The notes under the pieces are model-generated. The model did no database searches. It saw nothing but the letters and a program-made list of their open reading frames with translations, and had not been told where the DNA came from. A program made the translations under genes and the position numbers. From NCBI RefSeq assembly GCF_900103165.1, contig NZ_FNKY01000001.1, positions 2,356,001 to 2,420,000 on the forward strand: 64,000 nt of DNA, in the 5' to 3' direction. The DNA comes from Nitrosospira multiformis (lineage in GTDB: Bacteria > Pseudomonadota > Gammaproteobacteria > Burkholderiales > Nitrosomonadaceae). Positions 18,101-26,231 of this stretch are shown one piece after another. The first letter of the stretch is position 1; every line of letters begins with the position of its first letter.

Positions 18101-19459
18101 GCCACGCAACTCGGCACGCCCGAGGCACGGCGCGACGTGTCGGTGGCGCTCTACAAGGTGGGGGCGGTTGCGCAGACCCAGGGCGACTGGAAGGAGGCCG
18201 AGGCCCTGTATCGTGAATCGCTCGCGATCTGCCGCCAACTGGCCGCGCAACTCGGCACGCCCGAGGCGCGGCGCGACGTGTCGGTGGCGCTCTACAAGGT
18301 GGGGGCGGTTGCGCAGACCCAGGGCGACTGGAAGGAGGCCGAGGCCCTGTATCGCGAATTACTGGCGATCAGCCGCGAACTGACCGCGCAACTCGGCACG
18401 CCCGAGGCGCGGCGCGACGTGTCGGTGGCGCTCTACAAGGTGGGGGCGGTTGCGCAGACCCAGGGTGACTGGCAGGAGGCCGAGGCCCTGTATCGCGAAT
18501 CGCTCGCGATCCGCCGCGAACTGGCCGCGCAACTCGGCACGCCCGAGGCACGGCGCGACGTGTCGGTGGCGCTGAACAACATGGGGGCGGTTGCGCAGAC
18601 CCAGGGTGACTGGCAGGAGGCCAAGGCCCTGTATCGCGAATCGCTCGCGATCTGCCGCCAACTGGCCGCGCAACTCGGCACGCCCGAGGCGCGGCGCGAC
18701 GTGTCGGTGGCGCTGAACAACGTGGGTACGGTCGCGGAAGCCCAGAGCGACTGGCAGAAGGCCGAGGCCCTGTATCGCGAATCACTGGCGATCAGCCACG
18801 AACTGGCCACGCAACTCGGTACGCCCGAGGCGCGGCGCGACGTGTCGGTGGCGCTGAACAACGTGGGTACGGTCGCGGAAGCCCAGAGCGACTGGCAGGA
18901 GGCCGAGGCCCTGTATCGCGAATCGCTCGCGATCCGCCGCCAACTGGCCGCGCAACTCGGTACGCCCGAGGCGCGGCGCGACGTGTCGGTGGCGCTGAAC
19001 AACGTGGGGGCGGTCGCGCAGACCCAGGGCGACTGGCAGGAGGCCGAGGCCCTGTATCGCGAATCGCTCGCGATCTGCCGCCAACTGACCGCGCAACTCG
19101 GTACGCCCGAGGCGCGGCGCGACGTGTCGGTGGCACTCTACAACGTGGGGGCGGTCGCGCAGGCCCAGGGCGACTGGCAGGAGGCCGAGGCCCTGTATCG
19201 CGAATCGCTCGCGATCTGCCGCCAACTGGCCGCGCAACTCGGCACGCCCGAGGCGCGGCGCGACGTTGCCGTATCCTTATGGCACTTGGCGGATGTTGCG
19301 GTTGAGTCCAGAGAGGCCGCTCGCGCTTGCGAATGGTTAAGAGAGGCCTTGCCGCTGTTTCAAGCTTTGGCGGACGTACTCCGGACGCCGCAGTCAATTC
19401 TGGAACTCGAAAAGATTCGCCAGCGACAGGCTGATCTGAGATGTGACCCCCAGGAGTGA
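15101..19459 (+). CDS. STAND-like P-loop NTPase with a long TPR-type repeat array
   Basis: 1452 residues; GGAGG eight bases upstream of the ATG at 15101. N-terminus CGREQELSMLVDKF then Walker A VVLGDRGMGKTRLVQELY (about 38-56), and a Walker B-like LPIIIFCDDAQFAR (about 245). The NTPase part (to about 590) is followed by a repeat array to about 1390. The layout fits signal-transduction STAND ATPases, whose repeats sense a ligand and trigger oligomerisation; many serve in antiphage or cell-death systems, but no effector domain is visible here. No partner gene lies on this strand. The GC content is much higher than that of the flanks, which suggests acquisition by transfer. Confidence 0.8.
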   Translation: MTETSDWRDVFCGREQELSMLVDKFNEVRAGHGPRIAVVLGDRGMGKTRLVQELYQVLTTQYDQPNYWPDASLFKGNNLLVAPELSDPSVQTHYRSFKLPERPMPFLWWGFRLSDPTARNANRSDMAAHRATLDPHLVPVFFARRLAAARERLKSAGVDAATELGKSTLALIVKAIPGVGIAASVFELFLQYADKGKKAAEALREENRLKDEQQSIDLARVDSKRSDDIHRHTLDDLAALLAPGPDLAPLPIIIFCDDAQFARQGGDEGVLRLLTDLWVRANLAGWPLLLVLTHWGVEWHRGLDQHGQVNCAAAFGESAVSARQGALIDLPKEPALAGLVRSGLSNLPSADVALLLAKSDGNPQVLIELVDLVRRSPAWRDRDAGGLTPHARNEIDGRATKLADLILERLESDATPEPVRQAVGLSSVQGIEFLCALTATAAQALDLSDVVGGLLAAQDPHRLVMGVDEGVASFVQRTYREAASALLSTHVGEPAAVREVLLTAAIAIIDDAERWEALSRLEQTAALGVLVGLAEDHPEASRRRYAGQSLLRMIPQALNAQQGRDYARAAEFAQRFEAGLGTRWTASDFGLHEMDAARDAVAVWHGPGAASTLAQDMLVRARELAAQLGTPEARRDVSVALYNVGAVAQAQGEWQEAEALYRELLAICRELAVQLGTPEARRDVSVALNKVGAVARAQGDWQEAEALYRELLAISRELAAQFDTPEARRDVSVALYNVGAVARAQGDWKEAETLYRESLAISRELATQLSTPEARRDVSVALYNVGAVAQTQGDWQEAEALYRESLAIRRELAAQLGTPEARRDVSVALNNVGAVAQTQGDWQEAKVLYRELLAICRELAAQLGTPEARRDVSVALNKVGTVARAQGEWQEAETLYRESLAICRELAAQLGTPEARRDVSVALNNVGAVAQTQGDWQEAEPLYRESLAIRHKLAAQLGTPEARRDVSVALNKVGTVARAQGDWQEAETLYRESLAISRELATQLGTPEARRDVSVALYKVGAVAQTQGDWKEAEALYRESLAICRQLAAQLGTPEARRDVSVALYKVGAVAQTQGDWKEAEALYRELLAISRELTAQLGTPEARRDVSVALYKVGAVAQTQGDWQEAEALYRESLAIRRELAAQLGTPEARRDVSVALNNMGAVAQTQGDWQEAKALYRESLAICRQLAAQLGTPEARRDVSVALNNVGTVAEAQSDWQKAEALYRESLAISHELATQLGTPEARRDVSVALNNVGTVAEAQSDWQEAEALYRESLAIRRQLAAQLGTPEARRDVSVALNNVGAVAQTQGDWQEAEALYRESLAICRQLTAQLGTPEARRDVSVALYNVGAVAQAQGDWQEAEALYRESLAICRQLAAQLGTPEARRDVAVSLWHLADVAVESREAARACEWLREALPLFQALADVLRTPQSILELEKIRQRQADLRCDPQE
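16966..19270 (+). repeat. Tandem array of about 17 units of 141 bp (47 residues)
   Basis: Unit period is exactly 141 bp, measured from the CRELAAQL start of one unit to the next (17102 to 17243). The consensus unit has LGTPEARRDVSV, then ALNNVG and GDWQEAEALYRES. Sixteen full units and one final partial unit that diverges after ARRDVAVSL. Units differ at a few positions only: C/S/R before RELA, Y/N before NVG or KVG, QTQ/RAQ/EAQ. Such homogeneity at DNA level indicates recent expansion by unequal recombination, so the copy number may vary between strains. Confidence 0.95.
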
Positions 19460-19503
19460 TATGCATTTACGCGGACTGGAAAACATCAAGGGCAAGTTGA
19501 ATC

Positions 19504-19554
19504 TGATTGCGCAGGATTTTGTTTTGTAGGGAAATTTTGTGAAAGAGTGACGTA
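19504..19554. repeat. 51-bp dispersed repeat, copy 1
   Basis: A 51-base stretch beginning TGATTGCGCAGGATTTTG is repeated at 26827-26877 with three differences. In this copy it sits at the end of a 22-codon frame starting at 19461 and stops within the repeat (IAQDFVL then TAG). It may be the tail of a lost transposase or integrase gene. Confidence 0.75.
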
Positions 19555-19560
19555 TCCGGG

Positions 19561-21474
19561 CTAAAAGAAATAATTGATGGAGAAAACTCCTTCATTGTTA
19601 TGATCATAGCGATTCAATTCCACTCGCAGGTCAAGATCCTGTGATACTGAATAGCGGGTTATAAATTGAGAAGTAAAAAACCGCTTGCTATCACCCAGAA
19701 AAAAAACCTGATAACTGCCCGCAAGTTTGATTCTCAAATTTTTAGTTATGTCGTAGTACGTGCCCACTTCGATATCGCCACCCAAACGATAATTTTGTTT
19801 CAAATGATCGGAAAACTCCGTTTTTACATCAACAAAGGAAAATAACAACAGGGACGAGAGAGAATCTGGCCGATAGGAAACACCCCTCCCATAAGTGCCT
19901 TTGACGGAATTACAATAGTTACAGTTGCGGTCTCTAAGCGTATCGATCTCCAGGTCTAGACGCCAGGAAGTTTTGGGGAACAAGGGGTCATAGGGATTCA
20001 TCGACGTTATAGAGAGAATTTTTGCCCGGTCTAGTCTTATTCGCTCGGATTCCACGTAATAACGGAAATTGAAATCCATGAAGATAATTTCCGAGTTTTT
20101 ATCATACCCCACATCTTTAGCCATTAAATCGTGGTAGGCCGGGCGATAGGCTAATTCCACGAAAGGCTCATGCGCATTGTGTCCCATCCCTAAACGAAAT
20201 CGATCTGTACCGTGACCGAGATCGGGCCGGCTGGAAAAGCGCGTGATTTCACCATTTTCATCGCCGGTATTTTGCAGGCGGCTTCTAGCCAGCAAAACTG
20301 AACGCGGTATCTTGATTTCTTTGTCGCTCTTCTCCTGCATGCTTTGATATTGCAAATAGTCCATATAAGCATTCAACACGAGTGCTTGTGATCGAGTGGA
20401 GAGGCTTCCAAAGGTGGTACTTTCCGGGGAGACTTCTCCTTTAATCAGCTTTTGTAATATCGTCTTCTCGGCCTTGACCATCTTAAGGCGCTTTTCATTC
20501 ATCAGGGTGAGCACCGCAGGCCGGTATACGACTTTTTTTACCAGATCTTCTTGTGCCATCACGACTTTTACCGTATCGGCCGGGATCACACTAAAGAAAA
20601 ACGAGTCTTTCAGCCGCAGATTCGGATTGGCAATCTCCAGCAGGGAAAGCACATGGTAAGAGCAGTTTTCCTGGAAATAATAATAATCAAAATATGTCCC
20701 ACCTAATTCCCATAAGTGCAGAAGCATCATGTTCAACTGGTCATCGGTAAACTTGAGCTCATATTCCCAGAGATCCCGGCTTTCCCAATTGTTGTATTCC
20801 TGCACCTTAGTGTAATAAGGGAAAATTTTGAAGCGGCCTTCGAATGACCCTATCAAACCTTTTACCGCATATAAAAACGCATTTTCAGTATCTGGAACCG
20901 CGGCATAATTTGCACCATAGTTCATTAAATTATTGCCGCTACCCATTCTCCGGCTATCAATCCGTATGAGGGTATGACCAAACATGGATGCCGGATTGTT
21001 CATGAAATACGATGCAAATACTAATGTCACCCCGGCCGGATCTAAAGCTCTCATCCAGCGGTCGAGTCGATCACATGCTTGTATTTCCAGCCGGGAGTCG
21101 AATGCTAATTGCTGATTTAACCATTTGAATCGGGCGGGAAAGTTACACTGTGGATGCTCCTTGCCTTCCGAGACCCCGGCTGCCGGAACAAAGAAGCTGG
21201 CAAGAGTCGCTGCAAGTTCTGCTTCAGGATCAGTTTTGCCCTGGGGGGAATTAAAGAACTCCATACCATCGGCTTCGCTAATCATGCCACCTAAAAGTCG
21301 CGTGTCGTACTTTAAAAGCAGGTGCCAAACGCGCTCATGGGCGAGTTTTCTTTGCTTGGCTTGCTGTTGCAGTTCAGCCAAATAGTTGACGACGTCTTGC
21401 TGTTTGGAATGGGCGGTTACAGGAGTTAAGCAAAAACTTAAAAGTAACCCGACGACAAAACAGATATACCGCAC
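19561..21474 (-). CDS. DUF4105 (Lnb-type) exported protein
   Basis: 637 residues with a signal peptide (MRYICFVVGLLLSFCLTPV, cleavage near THA-SK). The central block (GVTLVFASYFMNNPASMFGH, later YYYFQENCSYHVLSLLE) is the DUF4105 domain of Lnb-like periplasmic proteins, which carries a conserved His and Cys. The C-terminal 200 residues alternate as short beta strands ending RYDHNNEGVFSINYFF, resembling an outer-membrane barrel closing on phenylalanine. It is downstream of the DUF3015 gene, a pairing seen in other proteobacteria. The function is unknown; an envelope role is inferred. Confidence 0.85.
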   Translation of the reverse strand: MRYICFVVGLLLSFCLTPVTAHSKQQDVVNYLAELQQQAKQRKLAHERVWHLLLKYDTRLLGGMISEADGMEFFNSPQGKTDPEAELAATLASFFVPAAGVSEGKEHPQCNFPARFKWLNQQLAFDSRLEIQACDRLDRWMRALDPAGVTLVFASYFMNNPASMFGHTLIRIDSRRMGSGNNLMNYGANYAAVPDTENAFLYAVKGLIGSFEGRFKIFPYYTKVQEYNNWESRDLWEYELKFTDDQLNMMLLHLWELGGTYFDYYYFQENCSYHVLSLLEIANPNLRLKDSFFFSVIPADTVKVVMAQEDLVKKVVYRPAVLTLMNEKRLKMVKAEKTILQKLIKGEVSPESTTFGSLSTRSQALVLNAYMDYLQYQSMQEKSDKEIKIPRSVLLARSRLQNTGDENGEITRFSSRPDLGHGTDRFRLGMGHNAHEPFVELAYRPAYHDLMAKDVGYDKNSEIIFMDFNFRYYVESERIRLDRAKILSITSMNPYDPLFPKTSWRLDLEIDTLRDRNCNYCNSVKGTYGRGVSYRPDSLSSLLLFSFVDVKTEFSDHLKQNYRLGGDIEVGTYYDITKNLRIKLAGSYQVFFLGDSKRFFTSQFITRYSVSQDLDLRVELNRYDHNNEGVFSINYFF

Positions 21475-21511
21475 AGCGAAGTTATAGAAGTGGCAACGAT
21501 ATAGAGACGAA

Positions 21512-21537
21512 ACGGGTATAGGTTACCCTATACCCGT
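21512..21537 (-). terminator. Hairpin between the DUF3015 and DUF4105 genes
   Basis: ACGGGTATAGG pairs with CCTATACCCGT around a short loop, giving an 11-bp stem. It lies in the 73-base gap between the two genes and is followed on the minus strand by a modest T-rich run (TTTCGTC). It probably acts as a partial terminator that lowers expression of the second gene. Confidence 0.55.
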
Positions 21538-21547
21538 CTGTCATTTC

Positions 21548-22057
21548 TTAATTTGCGGCGGCTTGCTTGATGTTACACGAACTTGCAAGTGTGGGATGAC
21601 GGGTTAATTGATTTTCAAGCTGACTCAGCAGTTCAGTTGAAGTTGTTTGATCACTCGCTACCAAGCTATCAAATTTAGCCTGAACCATCGCGCCAAATTC
21701 TTGATGGTTCCCTGCGGGACACTGATACAAGCTGGCCAGAGTATATAAGTTTTCCCCTTTACCTTGCGCCATCTCTTTAACCAGACTCGTGTAATTCTCC
21801 TGCGCAAATACCTCTCGTTCTTTACTCTTTTTTATTAATCCATGGTCACCGCAATTTAAAGTTCCGGATGTAATTCCGAAAGTTTGGTTTCCTAATGTTC
21901 CATTGGTTGTTGCGGCAAAAACCTGCGATGAACCTGGTTTTGATCCCATGAGCTCTGACCCTAGTCCACAACCCGCGGCGCCATATCCAGCGGCAAAAAC
22001 GGACATGGGAAGTAAAAATAGAGAAGCTGCTGTTGCAATCCGGCTATATCGTCCCAT
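21548..22057 (-). CDS. DUF3015 family exported protein
   Basis: 169 residues with a clear signal peptide (ATAASLFLLPMSVFAAGYG). The mature part opens GAAGCGLGSELMGSKPGSSQ, then an NGTLGNQTFGITSGTLNCG block, the hallmark of DUF3015; the two cysteines likely form a disulfide. The C-terminal half is helical. A Shine-Dalgarno (GGAGAG) precedes the start. It is followed by the DUF4105 gene in the same direction, so both probably act in the envelope. The biochemical role is unknown. Confidence 0.85.
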   Translation of the reverse strand: MGRYSRIATAASLFLLPMSVFAAGYGAAGCGLGSELMGSKPGSSQVFAATTNGTLGNQTFGITSGTLNCGDHGLIKKSKEREVFAQENYTSLVKEMAQGKGENLYTLASLYQCPAGNHQEFGAMVQAKFDSLVASDQTTSTELLSQLENQLTRHPTLASSCNIKQAAAN

Positions 22058-22415
22058 AATTCTCTCTCCATAAAGAAGTTACTGTCACTGCCATATTTAG
22101 ATCAACGATAGTTTTAAAGTACCCAATTTCAAAAATCAAGAAAATGGTCCAGGAAAAATAAATGGCCTTCTCCGCTAGACCAAATGAATGTACTGAAAGC
22201 CTCTCAGATTGTCAAATTTATATTGTGTTTTAGTAAGTTAGACAAGTCCAGCCTTAATAATTGGAATATTGCAAGTCGATGACGGACCTCCTCAGGTCTT
22301 GAGCGAAACTGAGCAGAAATCAACCAGACGCAAATCGAGAATACGTCTGGGCGTTGATAACCATAAATCCGCTGACAGGATTCCCAGATATTGAAATTTC
22401 CCCTGATGCTTCGGC

Positions 22416-22686
22416 CTAGGGCCTGTTAACACTTATTTCGCACCCGCGTTGCTACACAAAAAACGCGGAGGCAAGGCGCGAAGCGCAGACCATAGTGGGC
22501 CTATGGTCAAGCTTTGCAACGCGGCATCCGCGTTTTTTGTGCGCAACCCGAAGGGACGGGACGGATTTCATCCAGCCCTTCGTTACTCGCCGCTTACGGA
22601 GGCCTGCTCCGCCGCGCAGCTCATGCCTCGTTCTGGATGAAATCCGTCGCCGTCGCGGGTGCGAAATAAGTGTTAATAGGCCCTAG
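22416..22686. repeat. MITE-like element, family B, copy 1 (271 bp)
   Basis: Starts CTAGGGCCTGTTAACACTTA and ends with the near-complement (GCGAAATAAGTGTTAATAGGC then CCTAG). The interior carries further nested inverted repeats (ACAAAAAACGCG/CGCGTTTTTTGT; ATTTCATCCAG/CTGGATGAAAT). A second copy in the opposite orientation lies at 56267-56481 and a solo end at 48518-48532. This copy has about 55 bp more than the second, from a partial internal duplication. It does not code for protein. The remainder of 22058-22716 holds no gene. Confidence 0.88.
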
Positions 22687-22716
22687 TAAGGAGATCGTAG
22701 GCGCCAAAAACCAGAA

Positions 22717-22747
22717 AGCCACAAAGGGACATCCGCCCTCTGTGGCT
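22717..22747 (-). terminator. Intrinsic terminator of the PEP-CTERM gene pair
   Basis: On the minus strand AGCCACAGAGGGC pairs with the complement in TCCCTTTGTGGCT and is followed by TTCTGGTTTTT. It lies 13 bases past the end of the phytase-like PEP-CTERM gene. Confidence 0.75.
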
Positions 22748-22759
22748 CAGGATCAGGCG

Positions 22760-23704
22760 CTACTTAGCAGTCTTGCGGCGTCGCCTCATAAAGCCCACCA
22801 GGCCGAGACCCGCCAGCAGCATGGCATAGGTTTCAGGTTCCGGTACCGGCGACAGCACGAACAACATGGAGTTGGGTGTGCCCGTGTCCTCAGCCACCAG
22901 ATAGATATGGCCGAATTGGTCGACCGTCACACCCTCGATCGCCTGGGTGGTTACGACCGACAAATCGAAGGAGCTCAACACGTTGCCGCTGCGATCCGTT
23001 TCCACCAGCTTGCGCGAATCGAGGCTCAGGATCAGCAGATTGTCAGCCGCGGCGGTGCCGGCCAAACCGTCGATGGGCGACAGCGTCTGCACGTCCGACA
23101 GGCTGGCCAGGCCCAGGAGGCTGGCATTGAACAACGGCGTCATCGTCGAGCTGCCGCCGCCAGCGGCGAAGCTCAGCGTGCCGGCGCGCACTTCCATCGG
23201 GCTGGCCTGCTTGACGGAAACAAAGCTGCCGTCACGCGGGTCATAGCTGATGCCCTCAAGTCCCGTGTTGTTATAAGGATAGTCGGAAACCGAGGCCCAT
23301 GGGGCACTTGCCAGCGCGACGCTGCCATTGGCCACATAGGTAAACCGGAAGGCGTCCTGCAGGCGCTCCTCGCCCACCACCAGCACACCGTTGCCGAGGT
23401 AGGTGAGACCTTCCGCATCATGATGGGTCGTGGTCGATGGCCAGTTGCTGAAGATCATTTTGCCCTGCGTCACGCCTGTGAGCGAAACCTCGACGACGCC
23501 TTGCCCCTCGTCACCGACGAAAAACAGCGATCCGCGGTCACGGGCATAGGTCACGGCCGAGGCTTCGAGCCCCATGCCGCCCAATGCGTCAAGACTGTGG
23601 CTGCCGGTCAACTGGTAGCTGCCGAGATTGATTGAGGACCCCGCATGCGCGGAGGCGCAGGCTGCCGCGGTCATGATAGCGGCAATCAGATGTCTAAGTT
23701 TCAT
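22760..23704 (-). CDS. PEP-CTERM protein with esterase-like phytase/SdiA-regulated type propeller
   Basis: 314 residues: signal peptide (AAIMTAAACASAHAG), a beta-propeller-like body (LGGMGLEASAVTYARDRG, FFVGDEGQGVVEVSL, GLEGISYD, IEGVTVDQFGHIYLVAED) and a C-terminal PEP-CTERM sorting tail (VPEPETYAMLLAGLGLVGF then RRRRK). The body resembles the SdiA-regulated/phytase-like propeller family; a phosphoesterase activity is possible but not shown. The tail implies processing by an exosortase encoded elsewhere, with export to the surface or polysaccharide matrix. It follows the next gene by 18 bp, so the two are co-transcribed. Confidence 0.85.
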   Translation of the reverse strand: MKLRHLIAAIMTAAACASAHAGSSINLGSYQLTGSHSLDALGGMGLEASAVTYARDRGSLFFVGDEGQGVVEVSLTGVTQGKMIFSNWPSTTTHHDAEGLTYLGNGVLVVGEERLQDAFRFTYVANGSVALASAPWASVSDYPYNNTGLEGISYDPRDGSFVSVKQASPMEVRAGTLSFAAGGGSSTMTPLFNASLLGLASLSDVQTLSPIDGLAGTAAADNLLILSLDSRKLVETDRSGNVLSSFDLSVVTTQAIEGVTVDQFGHIYLVAEDTGTPNSMLFVLSPVPEPETYAMLLAGLGLVGFMRRRRKTAK

Positions 23705-23722
23705 GATGAGCGCATCCTTTTA

Positions 23723-24412
23723 TCAATGTTGACGCTTGCGGGCAACGGCGCCGATCAGCCCGAGTCCGGCCAGCATCAGCGCAAAGCTTTCCGGTTCCGG
23801 AACGGCGCTGACCAAGCCCGGCGAACCTATTTCCGTCCCGTTGAATGCGTTGAATGCGCCATTGATACCCACCGCGCTTAATTGTGTAACGTTCCCCACC
23901 AGTCCCGCGGTATTGTCAAAAGATTTTCCGGTGGTGGACGCGTCGAAGCTTATGTTGGTGATCAGGCTTCCACCGCTATTGTAGATATTCACCGCATCGC
24001 CACTGGTGCTCAAACCGATACCCGAGCCGCCATAGTTGCCGATGACCAGTCCCGCGGGGATATTTGTGCCAAACCAGGCGCTCTTGAAGCCTGAATTGAT
24101 TGAAGAATCATTGGTGCCGCTGGCATTGCTTTCAAGGAAAATGACCGATTGACCGGCTGCAATGCTGCTTACGCCGCGCAAGGCTAAGCTGGAAGCAAAC
24201 GAGTTGGAGTTGTCATCCACTTTCCAGCCAGTGATATTCACTGCGGATGATCCGGTATTGGTGAGCTCGAACCAGTCCGCTGCATATACAGTATTGCCAC
24301 TGGCATACGGCGCCACTTCGGAGATGATGATATTGGCATGCACCGGAGCTGCGACGGCGGCCACGAGTGCGGCAACCAGGCCAAACATCGGTTTTTCCAG
24401 GGATTTTTTCAT
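23723..24412 (-). CDS. PEP-CTERM protein with lamin-tail domain
   Basis: 229 residues: signal peptide (VAALVAAVAAPVHANIIIS), a lamin-tail (LTD) domain (ISEVAPYASGNTVYAADWFE, LTNTGSSAVNITGWKVDDN, IAAGQSVIFLE) and a PEP-CTERM tail (VPEPESFALMLAGLGLIG). It is a surface-destined protein sorted by exosortase. LTD domains are structural and often occur on extracellular proteins. It is the first gene of the pair; GGAAAAAACC before the ATG serves as ribosome binding site. An inverted repeat at 24475-24507 lies in its leader region. Confidence 0.88.
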   Translation of the reverse strand: MKKSLEKPMFGLVAALVAAVAAPVHANIIISEVAPYASGNTVYAADWFELTNTGSSAVNITGWKVDDNSNSFASSLALRGVSSIAAGQSVIFLESNASGTNDSSINSGFKSAWFGTNIPAGLVIGNYGGSGIGLSTSGDAVNIYNSGGSLITNISFDASTTGKSFDNTAGLVGNVTQLSAVGINGAFNAFNGTEIGSPGLVSAVPEPESFALMLAGLGLIGAVARKRQH

Positions 24413-24474
24413 GGTTTTTTCCTTTTATAGGGATTAGAGATAGTGTTGGCTTCACACGCCAAAATCGCAAATAT

Positions 24475-24507
24475 CGCGATGCTTGATATCTGCATCGCGG
24501 TTTTTTT
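24475..24507 (+). terminator. Hairpin plus T-run (plus strand)
   Basis: CGCGATGC and GCATCGCG pair around a nine-base loop and are followed by GTTTTTTT on the plus strand. It has intrinsic-terminator shape for rightward transcription, although no plus-strand gene lies to its left; it may stop antisense transcripts or act in the leader of the LTD gene. The following 24508-25123 contains no gene I can support. Confidence 0.5.
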
Positions 24508-25123
24508 GATTGGATTACTATAGGCGATGATTAGCTTCATCATGATGACGGGGGCAGCCTTTCAATATGATGAGATCGGATTAATCCGGCGGGCGCATTT
24601 TTCTCTCCGCCAGTTAAATGCCCATTTTTGTGGAATTTATACCGGCGACTCAGAGAGAGAAGGTATTGAGAAGAGTTGAGTTCATGCTGGCATTTCCCTG
24701 TCAATCCAGTAATAATTTCACTTCGGTGACCTGTCTGACCGGCTAAAATTTGGACGAGAGGGCACACAAGATCGAGTGCGTGAACTTGCTAAATATAGTC
24801 AATCAGGTTCGCAGACCAGAGTTGGATAAAACCGGAAATGAACTCAATCGGGCGGGGTCAGCGATCGAGTATTCGCAACCTCCCAACGTAGGTACGATGG
24901 CTTCGCCCGCGCAAATAATGAAAGGCCGTTGTAGCAAGAAGTACTGCTAGTGAGGATGAACCCAGGTAAATGGAGGCCGTACTTTTATTGCCAGGGGACT
25001 AGCGCTATGAACATCTTATTGAAGTGGTGACAACGCTTGTGCACGCGGTGCGTTGGCTCCCGTGCTTCTTCTTACCGAATCCCGCCTGCAAACGTTGTGG
25101 GCAAATCTAATACTTAACAATGA

Positions 25124-25549
25124 TTAGAAATGCTCGCAATACCCAAAATAAACAAAGTCGTTCCTCAGAAAAATAAATGACTTCTTTGGAGACTGCTCAA
25201 ATTCATTGATTGTCAGTGCGTAGATATTCGATCCAAGCCCCGCTCCTTCATCGCGACGCATCGTGGATATAACCTTGAAGGAATTTTCAGTTGATCCGTG
25301 ATCTATGACAATCGGTTTTGTAGCATACGAATTCTTGAGAACACCGGCCATTAACCCTGTTCTTCGCTCGACAGTGAATTGTTTTCCGACGTGTTCCTCT
25401 TCCTGGTATTTTCGCGAAGAAGACGGCTCGGTCGATGCGGTGTCGATACGCTCCACTCTGCATTGATAGTCAGGCATAGCCTGTGCGTTTGCATTATTAA
25501 AATAAAATAGTGCGCACAATAACTGTATGCAGGTGACTTGGAGTCTCAT
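25124..25549 (-). CDS. Small exported hypothetical protein
   Basis: 141 residues with a signal peptide (QLLCALFYFNNANAQAMPD). The mature domain begins with a short strand (YQCRVERIDT) and ends with FIFLRNDFVYFGYCEHF; two cysteines could pair. No family is recognised. Codon use and AT content resemble nearby accessory genes. It stands alone, with a purine-rich AGGAAGAT ahead of the start. Confidence 0.6.
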   Translation of the reverse strand: MRLQVTCIQLLCALFYFNNANAQAMPDYQCRVERIDTASTEPSSSRKYQEEEHVGKQFTVERRTGLMAGVLKNSYATKPIVIDHGSTENSFKVISTMRRDEGAGLGSNIYALTINEFEQSPKKSFIFLRNDFVYFGYCEHF

Positions 25550-25964
25550 ATCTTCCTTGGGAAAATGAGTATTGGTGAATTATAGAGTGATTGCTCGGCT
25601 TGGAGAGGCGTCTGCTGCGATTGCCTAGTCATCGTTCCCCCGTTTCTTTGGCAAAATTAGCATGATTGGTCGATTTATACTATCCCTGGCGACCTCTTGC
25701 ATTGCTGGCATTTATAAAAAATTTGGAAATCTTTTAGAAGAAACTATATATCGGGATTATGTTTATGGAAAGATATACGGAGGCTCAGGACCAGTCATTG
25801 AGCCATTATTTTCCAGGACGCTCAAACCGTCAGCGTTGGCCAGGAAGCAATCTGGAGTAGCGCAGGCAGCGAGTAAGCCAGGGATTTTCACTTTATTTAT
25901 CAAGATTCCAGGAAACCCACCGGCTCAACATACCTATCGTCCCGACTGTGATCCTATCCAAAAA

Positions 25965-26231
25965 ATGCGACACACTGCTCAATCAAGCAAGCCTCGCGTG
26001 CGATCTTTTATGTTGCCTGCTGCAGCGCTAATCATTTTTGCCCTATCAAGCTGCTCAATGCACCAACTTTACACGGTAGGCCAAGCTTGGCAGCGAAACG
26101 ACTGCAACAAGCTTATAGATATGTACGAACACCAGAGATGCGCAGACCGGTCAGATACCTCGTATGAGACATACCAGCGCCAGGCCGGAGAAATCGGCTC
26201 TGGAAAAGGCGCGCTTGGGCTCTGGTTTTGA
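25965..26231 (+). CDS. Small putative lipoprotein
   Basis: 88 residues counted from the ATG at 25965; a later ATG at 26010 is also possible, and a much longer frame from 25662 has no sensible N-terminus. MLPAAALIIFALSSCSMHQL is a lipoprotein signal with lipobox LSSC. The mature part is rich in charged and tyrosine residues (YEHQRCADRSDTSYETYQRQ). No family is recognised. No strong Shine-Dalgarno supports either start. The stretch to its right (26232-26726) has only short overlapping frames on both strands and no supported gene. Confidence 0.5.
   Translation: MRHTAQSSKPRVRSFMLPAAALIIFALSSCSMHQLYTVGQAWQRNDCNKLIDMYEHQRCADRSDTSYETYQRQAGEIGSGKGALGLWF

Noticed and set aside
15379-19466. Several long open frames opposite and within the NTPase-TPR gene
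   Set aside because: They repeat with the 141-bp period and are low-complexity Arg/Pro/Ser readings of the repeat array in other frames.
22449-22686. Short plus-strand frames inside the family B element
   Set aside because: They lie wholly in the MITE inverted repeats and recur, in altered form, in the other copy.
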